The translations under genes were made by a program, and so were the position numbers. From Streptomyces armeniacus (GTDB taxonomy: Bacteria > Actinomycetota > Actinomycetes > Streptomycetales > Streptomycetaceae): a stretch of DNA of 64,000 nt. Within the stretch, counting starts at the first letter, position 1. Every line of letters begins with the position of its first letter. Shown piece after piece: positions 53,206 to 61,544 of this stretch. The DNA is taken from contig NZ_CP031320.1 in NCBI RefSeq assembly GCF_003355155.1, positions 6,067,367 through 6,131,366 of the forward strand. The letters run 5' to 3'. The notes beneath the pieces are model-generated. The model did not search any database. It was not told the origin of the DNA and worked only from the letters and a program-made list of their open reading frames with translations.

Positions 53206-53875
53206 GCCGTATTTCCCTCCTTGAGGGAGAGGGGTGGGGGTGTTCCGGCCCGGCGGTACTCGGCCCGGCCGGAAACCCCACTATGAACGGCCGCCGGACG
53301 CGCCGGGGCATGCCGGACCGGCATAACAACCGGCTATGCCCGCGGGCGTTATGGAAAACTCCCCGGACAATCGCGCTGACATTGCGGACACTTGGCGCGG
53401 TGACGCTCGAAACGGCCGGTGTACGGGGTGGGTGGCGGACGTATTCCGGGCACGGGTAATACGGCCGCGCTATTGCCGGTTGGCATCATCCCGGAGCGCC
53501 GGCCGCAGCCATATCCGGGCGCCGGACAGCCGGACAGCCGGGCCGCCGGACCGCCGAGCGCGGGGGCGGGCACGTACGCGCGCGGGTGGCGGGCCCCCGC
53601 GCCGACGGCACCGGCACCGGCACCGGCACCGGCACCGGCACCGGCGTACGCGATCACCCGCCGGCCAGTCCCAACCGGTCATCTTGCGGCAGGTGTTGGC
53701 CGGATCAGGAGATCAACTCGCCCCCGACAGCCCGTATTCGTAAGATTTTCGGTCCGTCGGTTGCACGAATCGGTCCCGCCACACGCTGTATGGGGCAGAG
53801 AGCGCACCACCGCGGTCTCCGAGGCGCCATCGGGGAGGTGCCTGCCGCACACCCGAGGGGAAATCCCACGTCCCG
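53206..53875. other. Spacer with CACCGG microsatellite
   Basis: About 670 bp. 53607-53645 is a run of six to seven ACCGGC units. The other open frames lack family features or ribosome-binding sites. Toward the 3' end (53690-53760) GC drops, suggesting the promoter of the sigma-factor unit. No gene is supported. Confidence 0.5.
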
Positions 53876-54043
53876 ATGACCAGCCATGAACTCGCCAGAG
53901 ACCTGCTGATCGCCGCGGTGTCCGTACGCGTCCTCGGCAGGGACGCGCTGGCACTGCTGCGCCGTGCCGCCGCCGCGGGCGTACGCGTCGGCGTGAACGA
54001 ACTGCACGACCCTGCCCGACGAAGCCGAGGGGGGAGAAGGTGA
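53876..54043 (+). CDS. Small 55-residue protein coupled to a sigma factor
   Basis: ATG at 53876 gives MTSHELARDLLIAAVSVRVL, then GRDALALLRRAAAAGVRVGV and a basic tail. Its TGA overlaps the GTG start of the downstream sigma factor by four bases (GTGA). CGAGGGGAAA lies about 15 bp upstream. The helical, Leu/Ala/Arg-rich composition and the coupling support a real small gene, possibly a leader or regulatory peptide. No family is recognised. Confidence 0.5.
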   Translation: MTSHELARDLLIAAVSVRVLGRDALALLRRAAAAGVRVGVNELHDPARRSRGGRR

Positions 54044-54627
54044 AGCGGCCCGACCGCACCGGTGTGCTCCCTATGACAGAACTCGAACTCCCCGCCGACT
54101 TCCGCGCGTTCCACGAGCACTACCGCAGGAAGTACCTAGCCTGGGCGGAGCTGTATCTGCGCAACCGCCGCGACGCCGAGGAGGCCGTGGACGCGGCCTT
54201 CGAAGAGATCTATCTGAAGTGGGACAAGCTGCTACGGCACGAGAACCCCACCGCGTACGCCTGGCTGATCGCCAAGCATCGCACCAAGGACTACGAACGG
54301 GCCCGCCGGGGCAGGGAGTCCACGATCGACTGCGCCGCCTTCGAGACCCGTGCGGTGCGGCACGCCGTCGACCCGATCGGCGAACTCGAGGTCAGCCTCG
54401 CCCTCTACGAAGCCATCCGCGCGCTGCCCGAACGGCAGCACGACGTCATCGTCATGCAGTTCTGCCTGGGCTACGGCACGTCGGAGACCGCCGACCTGCT
54501 GGGCATCACCCCGGCGGGCGTCCGCTCCACGGCCCGCTATGCCAAGCACCGGCTGCGGGAAGCACTCGGCCTGGACCACGAGGACCACGACGACAACGAG
54601 GAGTCAGCCGATGACCGCGCCCATTGA
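54040..54627 (+). CDS. ECF-type RNA polymerase sigma factor
   Basis: 195 residues from GTG at 54040; an internal ATG at about 54073 (MTELELPADF) is an alternative start. Region 2: FRAFHEHYRRKYLAWAEL, RNRRDAEEAVDAAFEEIY and AYAWLIAKHRTKDYERA. Region 4: ALPERQHDVIVMQFCLGYG with SETADLLGITPAGVRSTARY. It overlaps the preceding small gene and, by 17 bases, the next gene, making a tightly coupled three-gene unit. No transmembrane anti-sigma protein is present, so control may be through its neighbours. Confidence 0.88.
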   Translation: MKRPDRTGVLPMTELELPADFRAFHEHYRRKYLAWAELYLRNRRDAEEAVDAAFEEIYLKWDKLLRHENPTAYAWLIAKHRTKDYERARRGRESTIDCAAFETRAVRHAVDPIGELEVSLALYEAIRALPERQHDVIVMQFCLGYGTSETADLLGITPAGVRSTARYAKHRLREALGLDHEDHDDNEESADDRAH

Positions 54628-55318
54628 CCGCGCGCTGGCCAAGGCCCGTGTCGAGCGCCGCCCGTACGGCAGTGCCGACGTCGAGCGGGCCGAGCAGCGC
54701 ATCAAGGCGCGGATCGCCCGCCGTATGTGGGACGGCGCGCTGTCGTTCGACGACCAGATGCAGCCGGCGCGGGACGCGGCCGTACGGGCCGCCGAACGCG
54801 ACTCGCTGCCGCAGCGTTCCTTCCACCGGCTGCTGCGGGTGCTGTGCGAGACGGTGCTGGGCAGGGACCTGCACAAGCTGCACACGTTCCTCGCCCAGCG
54901 GCTTCCCGAGCCCGAGGGCGCCCTCGTCCTGGGGTGTGTGCTGCGGCTGGCGAACCGGGAGGACAGCGCGCGCTTCTGGTGGCAGTTCGCCGCGGGTGCC
55001 GGTGACGTGGCGGCGGCCTGCTGCCTCTATCTGCACCACATGGCGCTCGGCGAGGGCCGCGAGGCCGACCTGTGGCACTGCCAGGCGGGGCTGGAGGAGC
55101 ACGTACGGATCAGCACGGAGCACGCGGACGGCCGCGACCTGCTCGCGGGGCTGCGGCTCCTGGACGTGCTGCGGGGCGACGACCCGCGGTTCTCGCCGGC
55201 GGCGACGGCGGTGCTGGCGTACGTGCCGGCGGCGATCGGTTTCGTGGACGACATGGAACTGCCGCTCCCAGACCCGGACTTCACCGACCGGATAGAGGAG
55301 CTGACGGCCGTGCTGTGA
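54611..55318 (+). CDS. Sigma-factor partner protein, helical repeat type
   Basis: 235 residues from ATG at 54611, overlapping the sigma gene by 17 bases. MTAPIDRALAKARVERRPYG begins a helical protein; FHRLLRVLCETVLGRDLHKL, VLGCVLRLANREDSARFWWQ and AAGAGDVAAACCLYLHHMAL resemble TPR/SEL1-like helical repeats. No membrane segment. The overlap implies stoichiometric production with the sigma factor and suggests a regulatory or adaptor role. I do not recognise a named family. Confidence 0.7.
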   Translation: MTAPIDRALAKARVERRPYGSADVERAEQRIKARIARRMWDGALSFDDQMQPARDAAVRAAERDSLPQRSFHRLLRVLCETVLGRDLHKLHTFLAQRLPEPEGALVLGCVLRLANREDSARFWWQFAAGAGDVAAACCLYLHHMALGEGREADLWHCQAGLEEHVRISTEHADGRDLLAGLRLLDVLRGDDPRFSPAATAVLAYVPAAIGFVDDMELPLPDPDFTDRIEELTAVL

Positions 55319-55489
55319 GGCGGGACGTACGTACGTGTCCGCGCGTACGTACATGCGGCGGCGGCCGCGGCCGCGGTGCTGCTCCGCGGGCGTACGGGCA
55401 GGCTTACGGAAGCGACACCGTACGGGAGGGACGCCACCCCAGGCGGGTGAGCGCCGCAGACGGAGGGCGGCGGGCGCAAGTGGCGCGCG

Positions 55490-56743
55490 CTACGCGTCCG
55501 TTGCCTCCGCCCGGTCCCTCGCGCCCTCCCGGTCCGGCGCCTCACGCCCTTCCGTCGCGTCCGGCGCCTCCCGTCCCGCCGTGCCGTCCGGAGTGTCCTG
55601 CGGCGTCACCCGCATCTCCCCGTCCGCGCCCGCCCGCACCCGCAGGTGTACGGGCTCGCCGCCGGAGGGGCGTACGCGCAGGACGGCGTCGGCGACCGGT
55701 GCGGCGAGCACCGTACGGACCGTACGGCGCAGGCCGCGGGCGCCGTACACCGGATCGAAGCCGCGCTCGGCCAGCAGCGCCGTCACCGACGCGTCCGCGT
55801 CCAGCCGTACGGAGCGGCGGCTGAGCCGCTGCCGCAGCAGCTCGATCTCCAGGGCCGCGATCCGTTCGGCGGTGGCGGTGTCGAGCTCCGTGAACACCGC
55901 TGTTTCGTCAATGCGGTTGAGGAACTCCGTGTCGAAGAAGCCGCGCAGCGCCGCCGTCAGCACGTCCTTGTTGCCCTTGGCGGCGAGCCGTGCGGTGAGC
56001 GCGCCGGAGCGCGCGCCGAGCCGGTCGGCCGCCCGCCGCCAGCGGGCGTCGCGGCGGCGGGCGAGTTCGGCGCTGCCGAGGTTGGAGGTGAGGAAGACGA
56101 AGCTGTTGCGGAACGAGATGGTCTGCTGCCCGTTGGCGAGCCGCAGCGTGCCGTTGTCGAGGACGTGCAGCAGGGCGCGCAGCACCGTAGGGTGCGCTTT
56201 TTCGACCTCGTCGAAGAGGACGATGCCCGGCCGGTACGGGTCGCCCTCCACGGTGGTCCGGTCGAAGACGGTGAACGCCTCCTTGCTGCCCGCGTAGCCG
56301 GGCGGCGCGCCCGTGAACGAGGCGGCGTAGTGCTCCTGTGCCAGGGAGTTCATGTCCACGCGGCACAAGTCGTCCGGGCCAGAGCGCAGTTCGGCGGCCA
56401 CCTGCCGGACGAGTTCCGTCTTGCCGACCCCGGTGGGGCCGACCAGCAGCAGGTTGGCGAGCGGCCGCTGCGGGTCGGTGGCGCCGGCGGTGGCCAGGAC
56501 GACGGCGCGTACGACTGCGGCGACCGCGGGCTCCTGGCCGAGCACACGGGACCGCAGGCGCCCGGACAGCCGCTCCGGGTCGAAGCCGCCGGGCGTCGGC
56601 TGCTCCGGGCCGCCCGGGCCGTCCGAAGCGCCCGTACCGTCGGGAGCACCCGGAGCGTCCGGGTGTACGTCGCCCGGGGCCGCGGGCTCGTCGCCGTTCC
56701 TGCGCCGGTTCTGGTCGTGGTACATGTCGGTCAGGTACGGCAC
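55490..56743 (-). CDS. amiB: AAA+ ATPase of the amidase operon (AmiB-like, ClpB D2 type)
   Basis: 417 residues from GTG at 56743 after CGGAGGGAAG. One AAA+ module of the ClpA/B D2 type: LLVGPTGVGKTELVRQVA (Walker A), IVLFDEVEKAHPTVLRALL (Walker B), FVFLTSNLG (sensor 1) and FDPVYGARGLRRTVR (sensor 2 region). No ClpP-binding loop or N-domain is evident, and the C-terminus is an acidic, Glu/Asp/Arg-rich tail. In Pseudomonas, AmiB is a Clp-like ATPase of about this size encoded next to amiE. The same context here, 178 bp downstream of amiE, supports the name. Confidence 0.75.
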   Translation of the reverse strand: MPYLTDMYHDQNRRRNGDEPAAPGDVHPDAPGAPDGTGASDGPGGPEQPTPGGFDPERLSGRLRSRVLGQEPAVAAVVRAVVLATAGATDPQRPLANLLLVGPTGVGKTELVRQVAAELRSGPDDLCRVDMNSLAQEHYAASFTGAPPGYAGSKEAFTVFDRTTVEGDPYRPGIVLFDEVEKAHPTVLRALLHVLDNGTLRLANGQQTISFRNSFVFLTSNLGSAELARRRDARWRRAADRLGARSGALTARLAAKGNKDVLTAALRGFFDTEFLNRIDETAVFTELDTATAERIAALEIELLRQRLSRRSVRLDADASVTALLAERGFDPVYGARGLRRTVRTVLAAPVADAVLRVRPSGGEPVHLRVRAGADGEMRVTPQDTPDGTAGREAPDATEGREAPDREGARDRAEATDA

Positions 56744-56920
56744 GGCGGCTTCCCTCCGGTGTCGGTTCCAGCGGGCCCGCGGAACGGGCCCCGCACATCG
56801 GTCACTGCACATCAACTGCGGCGCATCGGGCGCCGCGCATCACGTGCCGCGCATCGCGTACTGCGCATCGCCGCCTGCCGCGCGTGCCGGCGGCGGTGTC
56901 GCGCCGCCGGCACGCCGGTG

Positions 56921-57958
56921 TCAGGCCTGCAGCGTCTCCTCCACGGGCAGCGTGCCGACCCGGCAGTCCGCGACGCCTACGGTGTTCCGGGTGATCGACT
57001 CCACGTTCTCCCGCGCCTTCTCGGCGTCGGTGACCCAGAGCTTGTAGAAGTCGAAGGGGCACTCCGCCATGCCCTTGTCGCCGTCACCTGCCGCGTGCAC
57101 CCCGGAGTAGCCCCGGTGCAGCAGCTTGAACAGGTGGTTCTGCGACTGGTCGTGCTCGCGGGCGTCCCGGATCGAGGCGAGGGACAGCTGCGCGAACTGG
57201 ATGCCGTACTCCTCCTCGCCGGTCTCCCCGAGCGTGCGGCCGTCGAAGCCGATGACCGCGGAGTGGCCGAAGTAGGAGTAGACGCCGTCGAATCCGGCGG
57301 CGTTGGCGACCGCGACGTAGCAGTTGTTCGCCCACGCCATGGCCTTGGCCATGAGCACCTGCTGGTCCTTGGCCGGGTACATGTAGCCCTGGCAGCGGAC
57401 GATCAGCTCGGCGCCCTTCATCGCGCAGTCGCGCCAGATCTCCGGGTAGTTGCCGTCGTCGCAGATGATCAGCGACATCTTCATGCCCTTGGGGCCGTCG
57501 GTGACGTACGTCGTGTCGCCGGGGTACCAGCCCTCGATCGGGCACCAGGGCAGGATCTTGCGGTACTTCTGAACGATGTCGCCCTGGTCGTTGATCAGCA
57601 CCAGGGTGTTGTACGGGGGCTTGTGCGGGTGGTCCTCGTGCTGCTCGCCGGTGATCGAGAAGACGCCCCAGGTGCCGGCCTCGCGGCAGGCGGCGGAGAA
57701 TATCTGCGTCTCCTCGCCGGGGATGACGGCGGCGGTCGCGTACATCTCCTCGGGGTCGTACATGATCCCCTGCGTCGAGTACTCGGGGAACACCACCAGG
57801 TCCATGCCGGGCAGCCCGGTCTTCATGCCCACCACCATGTCGGCGATCTTGCGGGCGTTCTCCAGCACCTCGGCCTTGGTGTGCAGCCGGGGCATCTTGT
57901 AGTTCACGACCGCGACGCCGACGGTGTCGGGGCTCGCGGAGATGTCACCGTGTCGCAT
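56921..57958 (-). CDS. amiE: Aliphatic amidase
   Basis: 345 residues, the normal AmiE length. The nitrilase-type triad is visible: Glu in [11 protein letters not shown], Lys in [12 protein letters not shown], Cys in [35 protein letters not shown] is the standard start, with AAGGAG 8 bases before it. It hydrolyses short aliphatic amides to acid and ammonia in the cytoplasm. It lies 93 bp after amiS and before the AmiB-like ATPase gene on the same strand. Confidence 0.96.
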   Translation of the reverse strand: MRHGDISASPDTVGVAVVNYKMPRLHTKAEVLENARKIADMVVGMKTGLPGMDLVVFPEYSTQGIMYDPEEMYATAAVIPGEETQIFSAACREAGTWGVFSITGEQHEDHPHKPPYNTLVLINDQGDIVQKYRKILPWCPIEGWYPGDTTYVTDGPKGMKMSLIICDDGNYPEIWRDCAMKGAELIVRCQGYMYPAKDQQVLMAKAMAWANNCYVAVANAAGFDGVYSYFGHSAVIGFDGRTLGETGEEEYGIQFAQLSLASIRDAREHDQSQNHLFKLLHRGYSGVHAAGDGDKGMAECPFDFYKLWVTDAEKARENVESITRNTVGVADCRVGTLPVEETLQA

Positions 57959-58051
57959 TGCGTACTCCTTGGATTCGGGCGGGAACTGCTGTGGTGCGGG
58001 AGTGGGGTGAATCCGGGCGGTCCGGGGCGGAGTTCGGGGGCGCTGCCGTGC

Positions 58052-58684
58052 TCAGGTGGCAGCGGGCGCGGCGGGCGCCGACGCCCGTACGGGGGTGCGT
58101 CCGCGGCCGGCGAGCAGCGCGGCCAGCGCGACGAGGAGCACCCCGACGACGGCGGCGATCAGGGCCAGCCCGCCGTCGGACCGGTAGCCGCCGGTCATCG
58201 CCAGGAAGGCGGGCAGGGTGCAGGTGGGCAGGGCCAGCAGGGTCGTCGTCCAGCCGGTGAACCTGGTCAACCGGGCGATGCCAAGGCCGAGTACGAGGAA
58301 GAACAGCGACCACAGCAGCGACCAGCAGAGCCAGATGACGCCGAACACCGGGTCGCCGTCGCGCCAGAACGACAGTCCCGCGTAGACAAGTGCGGCACCT
58401 GCGACGAAGAAGGAGAACCAGCCGACGCCCTCCGGCTCCAGCCCGGCGAGGTTGGAGATCCCGACGTAGAGATACGTGAAGCCGAAGAGGTACAGCCCGG
58501 AGGCGGCGAGGATCGCGTCGCCGTCGCTGCCCGCCTGGATGATCAGGACGGTCGGGGTGACGCACTGCAGGGCCCCGACGAACAGGTTGAGCGGGGCGGC
58601 TGCCCGTGTGGGCACTTTCCCCAGCAGCATCAGCCCGTTGATCAACAGCACCGCACCGACGTAGAGCAGACCGACGTTGGCCAT
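58052..58684 (-). CDS. amiS: AmiS/UreI-family amide/urea channel
   Basis: 210 residues with six or seven membrane helices: NVGLLYVGAVLLINGLMLLG, LNLFVGALQCVTPTVLIIQA, SGLYLFGFTYLYVGISNL and others. This is the AmiS/UreI fold, which passively transports short amides or urea. The start ATG has GGAGG 7 bases upstream. It is the first gene of the amiS-amiE-amiB run and has a MarR-type operator candidate 40-55 bp upstream of its start. Confidence 0.9.
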   Translation of the reverse strand: MANVGLLYVGAVLLINGLMLLGKVPTRAAAPLNLFVGALQCVTPTVLIIQAGSDGDAILAASGLYLFGFTYLYVGISNLAGLEPEGVGWFSFFVAGAALVYAGLSFWRDGDPVFGVIWLCWSLLWSLFFLVLGLGIARLTRFTGWTTTLLALPTCTLPAFLAMTGGYRSDGGLALIAAVVGVLLVALAALLAGRGRTPVRASAPAAPAAT

Positions 58685-58723
58685 GAGATGCCTCCGTTTC
58701 CACTACTGCTCACCAGGTGGAAT

Positions 58724-58739
58724 AATTTCAAGTGAAAGT
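58724..58739. promoter_or_regulatory. Putative MarR operator upstream of amiS
   Basis: AATTTCAAGTGAAAGT is a near-perfect palindrome that differs at one base from ACTTTCAAGTGAAAGT. A close relative lies between amiC and marR at 59989-60004. Confidence 0.6.
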
Positions 58740-58858
58740 AAGTGTCCAGGGTCCGGCCCGTCAAGGGGTCTTGCCGAACGCTCCGCGCAGCCGTACGCGG
58801 AGCAGCCGTCGGCCACCGCAGGGTGAGCGAAGCGGCGGAGGGGGATCCCGGGGAGCCG

Positions 58859-59932
58859 CTACAGCCGGGTGATGACGTCGAAGTCGTATCCGTCGGCCAC
58901 CGCGAGGTGCACCCGCTGGCTGGCCTGCTGACCGCGGAACTCCACCGTCCCGCGCGGCCCGTGGTATGCGACGCCGTCGACCGCCGCGTTCAGCTCGGGC
59001 AGCTCCGCGCTGCCGGCGCGGCGGGCCAGCCCGGCGAGCGCGTGCAGGCCCTCGTAGCAGGACTCGGCCGCGTTGTTCAGGGTGGGCGCGCCCGCGCCGT
59101 GCAGCCCGACGTAGCGGCCGATCAGGTCCATGGCGTCGGCGTTGACCAGCGAACGGAAGTACGCCGCCGACACGAACAGGTTCCGGGTCCCCGCACACCC
59201 GCTGGCCAGCAGCATGTTCTCCTCCATCAGCGGGCTGTAGCGCAGCAGCCGCTCGTGCAGCCCGCGGCCGCCGAACCGCCGGTTGAACTCCACCGCGTCC
59301 TGCCCGACCAGCAGCATCAGCACGCCGTCGCAGTCGGCCACCTCGACCTGCCGGATCAGCCGGTCCATGTCGCCCGCGCCGAGCCCGACGAACGCCTCCC
59401 CCGCGATCCGCAGGTCCAGCTCGTGCGCGAACCTCCGTACGGCGGCGGTCGACACGTGCGGCCACACGTAGTCGTCGCCGACCACGAACCAGCGCCGTAC
59501 GCCGAGGTTGTCCCGCAGCCAGCGCAGCGCGGGCTCGATCTGCACACGGGGCGTCTCGCCGGTGCAGAAGATGCCCGGCCTGCGCTCGCCGCCCTCGTAC
59601 AGCGACGTGTACGCGTACGGGACGCGGTCCGCGACGACGGGCGCCAGCGCGTTCCGTACGGAGGAGATGTGCCAGCCGCTGACGGCGTCCACCCGGCCGG
59701 ACTCGACGAGCGCGGCGAGTTCGGCCGCGACCAGCGCGGGGTCGGCGCCGCCGTCCAGGACCTGGAGGGTCACCTCGCGGCCGAGCACGCCGCCCTCGCG
59801 GTTCAGCTCGTGCGCGGCGAGTTGGGCGATCGCCTCACAGGACGGCCCGAACAGCCCGGCCGGGCCCTGCAGGGGGATCACCATCGCCACGCGCCAGGGG
59901 TCCTGGCGGCACTGCGCAACGCCGAAGGTCAT
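58859..59932 (-). CDS. amiC: AmiC-like amide-binding protein without signal peptide
   Basis: 357 residues of the periplasmic-binding-protein fold type 1 (branched-chain amino acid/AmiC/UrtA family). VAMVIPLQGPAGLFGPSCEA starts the first lobe; VDAVSGWHISSVRNALAPVV and WFVVGDDYVWPHVSTAAVRR follow. The N-terminus (MTFGVAQCRQDPWRV) has no signal peptide, so it should stay in the cytoplasm as an amide sensor, as AmiC does in Pseudomonas. It lies 175 bp upstream of amiS on the same strand. An ABC transporter role is less likely because no permease or ATPase genes are adjacent. Confidence 0.8.
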   Translation of the reverse strand: MTFGVAQCRQDPWRVAMVIPLQGPAGLFGPSCEAIAQLAAHELNREGGVLGREVTLQVLDGGADPALVAAELAALVESGRVDAVSGWHISSVRNALAPVVADRVPYAYTSLYEGGERRPGIFCTGETPRVQIEPALRWLRDNLGVRRWFVVGDDYVWPHVSTAAVRRFAHELDLRIAGEAFVGLGAGDMDRLIRQVEVADCDGVLMLLVGQDAVEFNRRFGGRGLHERLLRYSPLMEENMLLASGCAGTRNLFVSAAYFRSLVNADAMDLIGRYVGLHGAGAPTLNNAAESCYEGLHALAGLARRAGSAELPELNAAVDGVAYHGPRGTVEFRGQQASQRVHLAVADGYDFDVITRL

Positions 59933-59988
59933 GAGCGACTCCGCGCGGCCGGCGCATCGAGGCCGACGAGTCTCCGCGTAGTTGACTT

Positions 59989-60004
59989 ACTTTCATTTGG
60001 AAGT
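59989..60004. promoter_or_regulatory. Putative MarR operator between amiC and marR
   Basis: ACTTTCATTTGGAAGT matches the amiS-upstream palindrome in both half-sites (ACTTTCA / TGGAAGT). It lies 57 bp upstream of the amiC start and 45 bp upstream of marR, so one site could control both divergent genes. Confidence 0.6.
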
Positions 60005-60048
60005 CTTACAATTGGCCAGAGGTTCCGCAAGAGGGAGGACAGCGGCCC

Positions 60049-60582
60049 ATGCCTGACCGCACCGCGGCGGAGCCGCTCACACTCGCAGTGACCAGAGCGG
60101 CCCGTGCGGTCACCGCCAGGGTGGAACTGCTGCTCAAAGCCGAGGGGTTCTCGCTCGACCAGTGGCTGGTGGTCGAGGCGCTCGCGGGACGGCACGGCCT
60201 CGCCATGCTCGACCTGGCGGCAGAGACGATGACCACCGGACCCACGCTGACCAGGGTCGTCGACCGACTCGTGGCCAACGCGGTCGTCTACCGCGAGGTC
60301 GACCAGCACGACCGGCGCAAGGTCCGCGTCTACCTCAGCACGCGCGGCCGCGCGGCGTACCGGCGGATCGCCGCCCGCATCGACGCCGTGGAACGCGAAC
60401 TGCTCGACCGCACCGGCGACCCCGACGCGACCCTGGCCCTGCTCGGCAAGCTGGCGGCACAGAGCGGCCCGGCCGCGCAGCGGGACGAGCGGGACGAGCG
60501 CGGCGAGCGGGACGAGCGCGGCGAGCGGGACGAGCGCGGCGAGCGGGACGAGCGCGGCGGCCTCCCGACGGGAGCCGACTAG
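60049..60582 (+). CDS. MarR-family regulator
   Basis: 177 residues. The winged HTH covers about residues 25-125: DQWLVVEALAGRHGLAMLDL, TGPTLTRVVDRLVANAVVYR and VDQHDRRKVRVYLSTRGRAA. The C-terminal tail is four or five tandem RDERGE units (DNA repeats at about 60480-60560) and is highly charged. It diverges from amiC and has matching operators at amiC/marR and amiS, so it is probably the repressor of the amidase system. The inducer may be an amide or, if amiC acts with it, relayed by AmiC. Confidence 0.85.
   Translation: MPDRTAAEPLTLAVTRAARAVTARVELLLKAEGFSLDQWLVVEALAGRHGLAMLDLAAETMTTGPTLTRVVDRLVANAVVYREVDQHDRRKVRVYLSTRGRAAYRRIAARIDAVERELLDRTGDPDATLALLGKLAAQSGPAAQRDERDERGERDERGERDERGERDERGGLPTGAD
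60480..60560. repeat. 18-bp tandem repeats in the MarR C-terminus
   Basis: Four to five copies of CGGGACGAGCGCGGCGAG encode the RDERGE repeats. The unit is in frame, so the count can change without a frameshift. Confidence 0.9.
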
Positions 60583-60624
60583 CGCGGGCGCCTGCCTGCG
60601 GCGGCCGTGGACCGGCGGCGGCCG

Positions 60625-61422
60625 TCAGACGTTCAGCCCGTCCAGGTCCTCGAGCTCCTCCGGGTCGTCGATCAGATCCAGGTCCGGCGGCACCAGCGTC
60701 GTCGACTCCACCAGCCCCTTGAGCAGGTTGTGCAGCAGGTTGTTGTCACACGGCCCGCCCGCCTCGCGGTCCTGCAGCAGCGGCTGCGGAAAGCCCCCGT
60801 CGCTGAGGCGGCGCCGTACGGCCACGATCCTGTGCTCGATCCGGCGCTCGCCCCAGCCGCTGCCCTCCCGGAGGTAGCTCAGCTGCTCGGCGGCCTGGCG
60901 GTACGAGAGCGGCCGGGGCGCCTCCTCGTACCGCAGGTACCGCTGCCCCAGCACGACCAGCAGCAGCCGTTCGTCCTCGTCCAGTGGCCAGCGCTTCGGC
61001 GGCAGCGTGTCGGCGCGCCGCCGCGGTACGAGAGGCTGCTGGTCGTGGCTCGTCACGTACAGCTCGACAAGGTGCTCCCGGTGCCCGGACCCCTGCACGA
61101 ACAGCGGCGTGTAGCCCGCCGCCAGCGGCACCGGCTCGGTGCTGGTGTGCATCAGCCTGCCGCGCGGCAGCCGTACGAGCTGCTGCCCGGTGTTCCGCAG
61201 CCACCACTGGCGCCTGCTGTACGTGAGTTCGCCGTGCCGGCGGCTCACCCGCAGGTCGTCCTCGCCCACGCACAGATCGACGTCCGGCTCGTCACCGCGC
61301 CCGAACCGTACGGTGCGCCCCGCACTCGGCGGGACCCGGATGTCGCCCGCGACGGAACGGGCGTGCAGCGTGCCGGGGCTGGCGGCGGCGACACCGCGCG
61401 CCAGGCTGTCCGAACTGTTCAC
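60625..61422 (-). CDS. FHA-domain protein
   Basis: 265 residues from GTG at 61422 (AAGGAGG upstream). The FHA-like region is about residues 30-100: TVRFGRGDEPDVDLCVGEDD then RVSRRHGELTY, with the phosphothreonine-binding RxxS..H pattern, and NTGQQLVRLP. C-terminal half: helical DNA-binding-like region (LSYRQAAEQLSYLREGSGWG, RRIEHRIVAVRRRLSDG). The terminal ~20 residues are very acidic (LDLIDDPEELEDLDGL). It likely reads phosphorylation by a Ser/Thr kinase. It is downstream of the broken lipoprotein-like gene on the same strand. Confidence 0.82.
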   Translation of the reverse strand: MNSSDSLARGVAAASPGTLHARSVAGDIRVPPSAGRTVRFGRGDEPDVDLCVGEDDLRVSRRHGELTYSRRQWWLRNTGQQLVRLPRGRLMHTSTEPVPLAAGYTPLFVQGSGHREHLVELYVTSHDQQPLVPRRRADTLPPKRWPLDEDERLLLVVLGQRYLRYEEAPRPLSYRQAAEQLSYLREGSGWGERRIEHRIVAVRRRLSDGGFPQPLLQDREAGGPCDNNLLHNLLKGLVESTTLVPPDLDLIDDPEELEDLDGLNV

Positions 61423-61544
61423 CGCGACCTCCTTGATGACATACGGGCGCGCCGCCCCCTCGTACCCACAGAGTGCCGCACCACGTCTGGGACCCCTCAC
61501 GGCCCTCTCTGGGCTCGCCTCGGCTCGGCTCGCTCGTTCCTCGC

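Noticed and set aside
53607..53645. Coding repeat protein in the CACCGG run
   Set aside because: Frames through the microsatellite give only Gly-Thr or Ala-Pro repeats with no flanking domains.
58859..59932. ABC transporter for amides or branched-chain amino acids
   Set aside because: The binding protein lacks a signal peptide and no permease or ATP-binding genes are adjacent, so a cytoplasmic AmiC-like sensor fits better.
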